DNA from: Sporobacter termitidis DSM 10068 | GTDB taxonomy: Bacteria > Bacillota > Clostridia > Oscillospirales > Oscillospiraceae | NCBI RefSeq assembly: GCF_900130065.1 | Contig: NZ_FQXV01000008.1 | Location: forward strand, 124,001 to 188,000 | Direction of reading: 5' to 3' | DNA length: 64,000 nt | Part shown: one piece after another, positions 58,189 through 64,000 of the stretch | Layout: the number at the start of each line of letters is the position of its first letter | How positions within the stretch are numbered: the first letter of the stretch is position 1 | Translations under genes and position numbers: made by a program | Notes under the pieces: generated by a model | Database searches by the model: none | The model's input: only the letters and a program-made list of their open reading frames with translations | Told to the model about the DNA's origin: nothing

Positions 58189-58740
58189 TCAGCGGATATA
58201 GGTGACCACGTCCGGGTTCCTCGCGGGCGCGGGGAGCTTCGGGCCGCCGGCGTAGCCGAAGGCCGCGCCGTGCATGGGCACGTAGCCTTCCGGCAGCCGG
58301 AGGCTTGCCGGCGCTTCCTCGAGGGTGAGATAAAACCGCAGGAGCCCGACCCAGACGGAGCCGATGCCCAGGCTCTCCGCCGCCAGGAGCATGTTCTCCA
58401 TCGCCGCGCAGGTATCCGTATCGAGCCCCATGGAATCCTTTTTTCCGGACACGACGATGACGGTGGGGGCGTTGTAGGTCAGGTGAAAGCTCGGGTCCGA
58501 GCCGACGCCCTTGACCCACGCGTTGTCGGATTTGGCCATGACCGCCTTGGCCTTGACGTTCATTTCATCGATGAGCGCCTTATCCTGCACGACGGTAAAG
58601 TGCCAGGGCTGGCCGTTGTGGGCCGTCGGAGCGTAGCGGCCGGCCTCCAGAATAAGATCCAGATCTTCCTGGGCAAGCTGCCGGTCGGTATAGGCGCGCA
58701 CGCTGCGGCGGGACAGGATCGTTTTGATGACATCGTTCAT
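58189..58740 (-). CDS. Nitroreductase family protein, shorter paralog
   Basis: 183 residues. SRRSVRAYTDRQLAQEDLDL, APTAHNGQPWHFTVVQDK and AAESLGIGSVWVG are typical FMN-dependent nitroreductase motifs. The end KLPARN resembles YdgI/NfnB-type short members. Middle gene of the three-gene unit, 31 bases before the next and about 20 after the YciI gene. Substrate unknown. Confidence 0.9.
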   Translation of the reverse strand: MNDVIKTILSRRSVRAYTDRQLAQEDLDLILEAGRYAPTAHNGQPWHFTVVQDKALIDEMNVKAKAVMAKSDNAWVKGVGSDPSFHLTYNAPTVIVVSGKKDSMGLDTDTCAAMENMLLAAESLGIGSVWVGLLRFYLTLEEAPASLRLPEGYVPMHGAAFGYAGGPKLPAPARNPDVVTYIR

Positions 58741-58760
58741 AACGGATTCTCCTTTCGGTG

Positions 58761-59069
58761 TCAGGCCGTGAACCAGTCGCAGGCGAAGGGCTGCGACTGG
58801 TGGATTTTAAACTCGTTGACAATATAGTTCTGTACGCCGAGGAGCTTCATCGGGTCGTTATCGAGGAAAGTAAAAATATCCTCTTCGCTCTCGGCCTTCA
58901 TGATGATAAAGCCGCCGCCGCCCATGGATTTCGGGCCCGAGACGAGGATCGAACCGTCCACAAAGCCGCGGTCCAGATAGGCGACATGGTCGCCGATCGA
59001 TTTTTCGAGAGCGGCCTTGTCCACGGGACAAGGGTCGATGAAGACGCCCTCGATGATAAAAAATTTCAT
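58761..59069 (-). CDS. YciI-like protein
   Basis: 102 residues of the YCII/DGPF ferredoxin-like fold. It begins MKFFIIEGVFIDPCPVD and has HVAYLDRGFVDGSILVSGPK, with the His/Asp pair typical of the family, then GGGGFIIMKAESEEDIFTFL. Family members may degrade or bind small metabolites; no specific reaction is supported. First gene of the operon with two nitroreductases. Confidence 0.85.
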   Translation of the reverse strand: MKFFIIEGVFIDPCPVDKAALEKSIGDHVAYLDRGFVDGSILVSGPKSMGGGGFIIMKAESEEDIFTFLDNDPMKLLGVQNYIVNEFKIHQSQPFACDWFTA

Positions 59070-59281
59070 AGTGATGACTCCTTATGTCACGGTATTTGAT
59101 TACATACAATTTACAGTTTCGGACGGAGAAATGCAAGCGTATTATGATACTTTGCGGCAAAACGAAACCGGGACCTTCCGGCGCCGCCGGCGGCCGGGCA
59201 AAATGCTTGTGCCGCGGTGGATTGACGGGGCGATTTGTGATAGAATCGGCCCATAAAAGCTCAACAGAAGGGGGTATCACA

Positions 59282-60019
59282 ATGAGCGGCAAAATCGGCG
59301 CGGAGGTTTGGTATCTGTTCCACAGCGGGTTCGCCGTTAAAATCGGGGGGCGTTTCCTCATTTTTGACTATTACAATACCACGGCGTCCGGCAGGCTGCG
59401 CGGGCTGGAGGGCGGCGTCGTCGACCCGAAGGAGCTCGCGGGCAGCCGGGTGACCGTCTTTGCCTCCCACGTCCACGCGGACCATTATGTGCCGTCCGTC
59501 TTAAAGTGGGCGCGGGAGGTCCCGGATATCCGCTACGTCCTGTCGTTCGATATCGACGCTTCCGGCGCGCCGGGCGTCGTGAAGGCGTATCCCGGCCAAA
59601 CGTACGGCGTGGACGGGATGACGGTCCGGACGCTGCGGTCGACGGACGAGGGCGTGGCCTTCATCGTCGAGGCGGAGGGGATAAAAATCTATCACGCCGG
59701 AGACCTGAACTGGTGGCACTGGGAAGGGGAGCCGGACGAGGAGAACGCGGCGATGGGGGCGGCGTATAAAAAGGAGATCGACAAGCTCCGCGGCGAAACC
59801 TTCGACCTGGCGTTCGTCCCCGTCGACCCGAGGCTGGGAAACGAATACCTCTGGGGACTCGATTACTTTATGAAAACGGTGGGCGCGACGGCGGTTTTCC
59901 CGATGCACTTCGGAGACGACCACAGTATTTTCGACCGCCTGGACAGGGACCCCGCCGCCAAGGACTACCGAAACAGGCTCGTTCGGATCACGCGGCGCGG
60001 GGAAAAATTCGCCCTGTAA
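59282..60019 (+). CDS. MBL-fold metallohydrolase
   Basis: 245 residues. The metal site is SHVHADHYVP (about 61-70), IYHAGDLNWWHW (Asp about 144) and FPMHFGDDHS, a full two-metal set. Like UlaG-type proteins it begins with a lone beta-lactamase core (VWYLFHSGFAVKIGGRFLIFDYY). Probably a cytoplasmic hydrolase of a phospho- or lactone substrate. AGAAGGGGG lies before ATG 59282. Confidence 0.88.
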   Translation: MSGKIGAEVWYLFHSGFAVKIGGRFLIFDYYNTTASGRLRGLEGGVVDPKELAGSRVTVFASHVHADHYVPSVLKWAREVPDIRYVLSFDIDASGAPGVVKAYPGQTYGVDGMTVRTLRSTDEGVAFIVEAEGIKIYHAGDLNWWHWEGEPDEENAAMGAAYKKEIDKLRGETFDLAFVPVDPRLGNEYLWGLDYFMKTVGATAVFPMHFGDDHSIFDRLDRDPAAKDYRNRLVRITRRGEKFAL

Positions 60020-60047
60020 ATACGCGCGGCCGCCGCGAGGAGTCCAA

Positions 60048-60086
60048 GAAATACGAAAGCGCCCCACCGGGGCGCTTTCGTATTTC
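60048..60086. terminator. Bidirectional terminator between MBL hydrolase and receptor genes
   Basis: A perfect 18-bp stem (GAAATACGAAAGCGCCCC, 60048-60065 with 60069-60086). Its right arm touches the receptor gene's stop codon. Confidence 0.9.
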
Positions 60087-61843
60087 TATGTGGAGCTGTG
60101 CTGACGGGGACTTATTAAAAGCACGTCCTCCGGCGTAGCCTCTTCGCCGTCCTCCGGGGGCTCGGGGGCGTCGTGGACCTTGAAGAAGCTCACCAGGTCT
60201 TTCAGCAAGGCGGCCTGCTGCGACAGCTCGATGCTGGCCGAGGCGCTGTTTTCCGACGTGGCGGCATTGTCCTGCACGACGTGGGAGACCTGCCGGATAC
60301 CCTGATTGATCTGCGCGATGCTCTGCTTCTGCTCGCGGGTATAGGACGAAATCGAATCGACAATGCCGGCCACGTCGCCCACCTGGGACAGGATCTGATT
60401 TAAGTAATCCGCCGTTTCGTTGGCGATCTTTATCCCGGTCTCCACCTTGACAAGGGCATTTTCAATCAGGCCCGAGGTGTCCTGCACGGCCTTGGCGGAC
60501 CTGTTGGCCAGCGACCGGACCTCGTCGGCCACGACGGCAAAGCCCTTGCCGTGCTGCCCCGCCCTGGCGGCTTCCACGGCGGCGTTCAGGGCCAGGATGT
60601 TCGTCTGGAAGGCCAGGTCGTCGATGACCTTGGAAATCTTTTTGATTTTGCCCGCCGAATCGTCGATGTCGTCCATCGCCTTCAGCATCTCGCGCATGTG
60701 GCCGTTGCCCCGCTCGGCGTTCACCCTGGCCTTTTGCGCCAGGGCGTTGACGTCCTGGGCGTACTGCTCGTTCAGGTGCGTCTGGGACGCCACCTCGGAC
60801 AGGGCCGCCGTCAGCTGCTCCACGGTATTCGCCTGCTCCGATACACCCTGCGAGAGCGCGCTGCTGAAATCGGACACGACGGCGGCGTCTGCGGTGACCT
60901 GCTCGGCGGCGTCGGCGATGGATATGATGAGCTCCTTGAGCTTCAGCGTCAGCGCGTGCAGCGACCTGTTGAGGACGTCCTCCCCGGAGCGCACGGTGAT
61001 CTCCCGGGTCAGATTCCCGTCCGCGACGACGCGGAGGGCCTCGACCTGGAGCTTGGTGCCGTCGATCAGGCGCAGAAAGGCGTTGAACAGCCTGCCGACC
61101 TCGTTTGTCCTGCTCCTGAGCTCGAGCTCCTTCGACGTCATGGTGCCGTCGATGGAGATATTGCCGCAGGAGAGCTGCTCGGCGACCTGGGCCATCTTCG
61201 TCAGAGGGCGGGCAATCGCGCGGGAGATGATGACGCCCAGCGTCAGCGACACGGCGATCCCGGCCAGCAAAACGGCGATGGTGACGTATTCGGCCGAGGC
61301 CGACTGGCTTTTGTTCACGTCGTATCTGCTTTGTATCTGGTCGGCGGCCTGCTTCAAAAGGTCGTTGTAGTCGTTGCGGAGGTTTGTGCCGGTCATGTAG
61401 ACACCGTTGGAGATATCGCTTTTCGCGGAGTCCAGATCGCCGGCGTTGATCAGCTCGGTGACCACGTCCATTTTGCTCTGGTAATCCTGCCAGGACTGGT
61501 CGATCCTCAGGACGATATCGCTGCTGTCGATGCTTTTCAGGCTTTTCAGGCTGTCGTTGGAGCCGATCCTGTACTGGCTCATCTGCAAAAGGGCGTTTTT
61601 GATATCGATCTGGGAGGTCATTGTCGTCAGCTTCAGGGCATCATAGCTGTACTGCTGAAAATTGACGGCCGCCGAACCGGCGTATTCGAGTACAAGCGCC
61701 TGGCGGTACATGTGCTCGTCCTGCGACTGCATTTTTGCCATGTTCAGTATGCCGATCGCCCCCACGACGAAGGCGAATACGGTGATGACCATAAAGCCTG
61801 TGATGAATTGCCAGGACATTTTGAGATTATTAAACCAGCGCAT
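60086..61843 (-). CDS. Methyl-accepting chemotaxis protein
   Basis: 585 residues. The first membrane segment is about 12-34, followed by a four-helix-bundle extracellular sensor (about 35-190; 4HB_MCP-like), a second membrane segment (about 188-212), HAMP (about 213-265) and a long signalling coiled coil. The hairpin tip FQTNILALNAAVEAARAGQHGK binds CheA/CheW. The C-terminus is acidic. It implies a motile, or recently motile, organism, although no flagellar or che genes are in this window. Ligand unknown. Confidence 0.94.
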   Translation of the reverse strand: MRWFNNLKMSWQFITGFMVITVFAFVVGAIGILNMAKMQSQDEHMYRQALVLEYAGSAAVNFQQYSYDALKLTTMTSQIDIKNALLQMSQYRIGSNDSLKSLKSIDSSDIVLRIDQSWQDYQSKMDVVTELINAGDLDSAKSDISNGVYMTGTNLRNDYNDLLKQAADQIQSRYDVNKSQSASAEYVTIAVLLAGIAVSLTLGVIISRAIARPLTKMAQVAEQLSCGNISIDGTMTSKELELRSRTNEVGRLFNAFLRLIDGTKLQVEALRVVADGNLTREITVRSGEDVLNRSLHALTLKLKELIISIADAAEQVTADAAVVSDFSSALSQGVSEQANTVEQLTAALSEVASQTHLNEQYAQDVNALAQKARVNAERGNGHMREMLKAMDDIDDSAGKIKKISKVIDDLAFQTNILALNAAVEAARAGQHGKGFAVVADEVRSLANRSAKAVQDTSGLIENALVKVETGIKIANETADYLNQILSQVGDVAGIVDSISSYTREQKQSIAQINQGIRQVSHVVQDNAATSENSASASIELSQQAALLKDLVSFFKVHDAPEPPEDGEEATPEDVLLISPRQHSST

Positions 61844-61997
61844 GTGTAGTCTCCTTTTTAAGAGAGTTGGGCATAGTGTTTTTTCGGCATCTCAACTAAA
61901 AAGTTAAACCATATATTGGCTGATTTCATAATTTAACGTGAGGTTAATCTGGATTTAACATTGGCGCGGCGTGCGGCAAAAGTATCCGGGGAAATGA

Positions 61998-62027
61998 ACA
62001 GCGCCCCCGGAGGGAGCGCTTTCTTTG
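61998..62027 (-). terminator. Hairpin after the cold-shock gene
   Basis: AGCGCCCCC pairs imperfectly with GGGAGCGCT (about 62002-62022). T-rich tail is weak on the minus strand. Confidence 0.4.
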
Positions 62028-62061
62028 CTGCTGAGAGTGATTATGTGGCGCCGTACGCGGC

Positions 62062-62292
62062 TCACGCCCTGTTGCCGGCGGGCTGGACGACAGTGACATT
62101 GGTGGCGCAGAGCTTGCCGTTTCTGGGATCGGTCTCTATTTCAAAAGTGACCTTTTGGCCCTCGTTGAGCGTCTTGTAGCCCTGCGCGGCGATGCCTGAA
62201 AAATGGACGAACAAATCGTCGCCGGTGTCATCGTTTGTGATAAATCCGTAGCCTTTGTCTGAATTAAACCATTTGACTGTTCCGCTGTTCAT
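62062..62292 (-). CDS. Cold-shock domain protein
   Basis: 76 residues, an OB-fold nucleic-acid chaperone. [20 protein letters not shown] carries RNP1 (KGYGFI) and LFVHFS is RNP2. ATG 62292 has GGAGGTG 6 bases upstream; the longer frame to 62328 is not needed. The C-terminal extension [17 protein letters not shown] slightly exceeds the usual 66-70 residue length. Binds RNA and melts secondary structure in the cytoplasm. Confidence 0.94.
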   Translation of the reverse strand: MNSGTVKWFNSDKGYGFITNDDTGDDLFVHFSGIAAQGYKTLNEGQKVTFEIETDPRNGKLCATNVTVVQPAGNRA

Positions 62293-62370
62293 GTGAACAC
62301 CTCCGTCCATAGTATTTCCGGCATTCACCTGATAAATTTTATATATATTTGTAAAATGCGCGGCCGGCAG

Positions 62371-62399
62371 AAAAAAACAGCGCCCCGTTTCGGGGGCGC
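62371..62399 (-). terminator. Terminator of the OFA transporter gene
   Basis: GCGCCCC (62380-62386) pairs with GGGGCGC (62393-62399). On the minus strand TGTTTTTTT follows. Confidence 0.8.
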
Positions 62400-62503
62400 G
62401 GCGTTTTGACTGACGGTTAAAGAAAGCCGCGGCAGGGCGGTACGATAAGCCCCGCCGCGAATGAGAGGTTTCTATATATAAGGATGCCTGAAAGCGGGGT
62501 GAA

Positions 62504-63736
62504 TTATGCCTCGGCTTTCATTTTTTTCAGCTGATTTTTGATGATCAGCATCAGGATAACCGGAATGATGGCCGTAATGGCCGCCATGATGTATGTTTTC
62601 GTGAAATCGCCCTTGAGGAACTGCGCCGAGATCGTGTTGAAAAGGATGGAGGAGATGCCCAGAGCGAGCATCGCCACGCCGTAATTCGTGCCCGAATTCT
62701 TCGGCCCGAAGAAATCGGTGGTGAACGCCGCGTTGGTGGAGGCCGGGCCGCCGTAGCCGAAGGCGATGATGCAGATGGCGACGGCAAAGCCGAAGCCCGG
62801 AACGCCGACGATCATAAGCCCGGCGCCGATGAGAGTGAGGACAGAGAGGACGATGATCGTGTTGGTACGGCCGAGCTTATCGGAGACGGTGGCCATGATG
62901 AGCCGGCCGCCGGCGTTGAAGACGCCGGTGATGGTGAGCGTCAGAACGGCAGCGGCCTCTGTCAGGCCGTGCCTCATGCCCTGGTCGACGATCAGCGGGA
63001 CGGAGAGGGTCCATGTGCCGTTGATAAACAGAATTTCAAGGAAGATGCACCAGAAGGGGACCGTTTTCATCGCCTGGCCCAGGGTGCAGTTTTTGCCGGT
63101 GTAGACCTTCGCCGAGGCGGGCGCGGCGGGAAGCTGCCTGAGGTATTCCTCGTCGGGCAGCCGGACCAGGAAGGTGCCGATGATGCCGGCAACGAAGAAG
63201 ACGACGGCCAACGTGATGAAGACAGGCTGGAAGCTGACAATGCCGTCCACCTTATGGGCATCCATGAGCGCGTTGGATACCGGCGTGAAAATAACAGTTG
63301 AAAACGCGAAGGCTGAGACGGCGATGCCGGAGGCCAGGCCTTTGCGGTGGGGCAGCCATTTCTGCAGGCAGCTGATGCCGGCGCCGTACGCGAAGCCGGA
63401 GCCGAGGCCGCCGAGCACGCAGTAGGTCAGGTACATCAGGTTGATGGTTTCCTTTGTGAGGAAGGCGGTCAGGAAGACGCCCAGGCAGAACATGGTGATG
63501 CCGAGCACGGAGGTCAGCCGCGGGCCTTTTTTGTCGTTGATAAAGCCGCCGATGAGGTTACCGGCGACAAAGGCAAACAGCATATAGGAGGAGACCATGG
63601 TGGCGGCTTCCTTCGACCAGTCGAACGAGGCGATGATCGGCGTTTTGAAGACGCTCCACATGTACAGGATGCCGACGCAGATCTGGATGATGATACAGCC
63701 GATGATGGGGACGGTTGCGGAACGCTTGCTTTTCAT
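62504..63736 (-). CDS. OFA-family MFS transporter
   Basis: 410 residues, 12 membrane segments. It has the OFA (oxalate/formate antiporter) pattern: [13 protein letters not shown] in the first segment, [11 protein letters not shown] as motif [27 protein letters not shown] and [24 protein letters not shown]. It exchanges small carboxylates such as oxalate, formate or lactate across the inner membrane. ATG 63736 is taken as start; GTG 63742 is an alternative. Single gene. Confidence 0.92.
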   Translation of the reverse strand: MKSKRSATVPIIGCIIIQICVGILYMWSVFKTPIIASFDWSKEAATMVSSYMLFAFVAGNLIGGFINDKKGPRLTSVLGITMFCLGVFLTAFLTKETINLMYLTYCVLGGLGSGFAYGAGISCLQKWLPHRKGLASGIAVSAFAFSTVIFTPVSNALMDAHKVDGIVSFQPVFITLAVVFFVAGIIGTFLVRLPDEEYLRQLPAAPASAKVYTGKNCTLGQAMKTVPFWCIFLEILFINGTWTLSVPLIVDQGMRHGLTEAAAVLTLTITGVFNAGGRLIMATVSDKLGRTNTIIVLSVLTLIGAGLMIVGVPGFGFAVAICIIAFGYGGPASTNAAFTTDFFGPKNSGTNYGVAMLALGISSILFNTISAQFLKGDFTKTYIMAAITAIIPVILMLIIKNQLKKMKAEA

Positions 63737-63869
63737 GCTCACTGCTTCTTTCTGTGTAATGTTGATTTGCTAGATAAAGTCATACCATTCCGCAAAAAGA
63801 ATGTCAAACATAAGTTGCATGCTACGTATCAAATCGTGATATTGCATGAAATACATTGAAATAATAAAA

Positions 63870-63910
63870 AAACGCTGTGAAAACTTCCGATTTCACAGCA
63901 TTTTATCGTA
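63870..63910. terminator. Bidirectional hairpin terminator near the window end
   Basis: GCTGTGAAA (63874-63882) pairs with TTTCACAGC (63891-63899), flanked by AAAAAAA and ATTTTAT. It probably serves a gene beyond the window. The last 90 bases hold nothing recognisable. Confidence 0.7.
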
Positions 63911-64000
63911 ATTCCGGACAGAGTTCCCGCGCGTTGTTTTGTAGCGTTTCTAGCCCGCTTTTTTCGCGTTTCCGCGCGTATGAAGGGTCCGGCGCGGCGG

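Noticed and set aside
60551-61849. 432-codon plus-strand frame opposite the chemotaxis receptor
   Set aside because: Shadow of a clear receptor gene; composition Val/Gly/Arg/His-rich without motifs.

Overview
The window looks like a chromosomal segment of a high-GC member of the Clostridia, most likely Oscillospirales. The evidence is a glmS gene behind a glmS ribozyme, a Rex repressor, a DUF1540 protein, an EFR1-type flavodoxin/ferredoxin, a queH-queT pair, TTGACA/TATAAT promoters, strong AGGAGG ribosome sites, and GC-rich dispersed hairpin repeats of the kind common in that order. The taxonomic placement is inference. No phage, transposase, integrase, rRNA or CRISPR array was found. One tRNA (Gly, CCC) is present.

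Layout. 1-2.8 kb: the end of a PAP2-like membrane protein, a 24-codon ORF, a lipoprotein and a CDGSH iron-sulfur protein. 2.8-5.5 kb: a UBA/DUF4342 protein and an OmpR-type two-component pair in one operon. 5.7-10.3 kb: two paralogous GT39-type glycosyltransferases with a repeat block between them; the first shares a promoter-like block with the two-component operon. 10.3-12.8 kb: a YwaF-like membrane protein and a secreted SLH/trypsin-like protein whose catalytic serine position reads Gly. 13.5-21 kb: cysteine desulfurase divergent from mtaB, then serC-serA, a lipid kinase, a YmdB-type phosphoesterase and a FabG-like reductase. 21-23.4 kb: glmS with its ribozyme and an intrinsic terminator-like hairpin between ribozyme and gene. 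23.4-28.8 kb: GDSL hydrolase, GT4 glycosyltransferase, class III aminotransferase and a DUF819 membrane protein. 28.9-30.8 kb: a cluster of very small genes. 31-38.9 kb: dacF, pgi, a P-loop protein, a composite inverted repeat, an EFR1 protein, an alpha/beta hydrolase, queH, queT and galU. 39-43.7 kb: repeats, two lipoproteins, DinB and rex. 43.9-46.8 kb: a padR / HAAS-pentapeptide / ABC exporter operon. 46.9-49.4 kb: tandem Bcr/CflA-type MFS pumps. 49.5-52.8 kb: small genes and an AT-rich islet with an ECF sigma factor, a DUF4179 protein and a frameshifted secreted protein. 53-64 kb: an enoate-reductase-type flavoenzyme, a soluble hybrid-sensing histidine kinase, two nitroreductases with a YciI protein, an MBL-fold hydrolase, a chemotaxis receptor, a cold-shock protein and an OFA-family transporter.

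Themes. Much of the content concerns the cell envelope: glycosyltransferases, galU, glmS, dacF, lipid kinase and lipoproteins, partly tied to a two-component system. A second theme is tRNA modification and amino-acid metabolism (mtaB, queH/queT, serC/serA). Two stretches (about 29.6-30.8 and 49.9-52.8 kb) have visibly lower GC than the rest and carry secreted or unrecognised small proteins. Non-coding gaps hold several families of dispersed palindromic repeats. All functional calls rest on sequence motifs read by eye; no database search was run.
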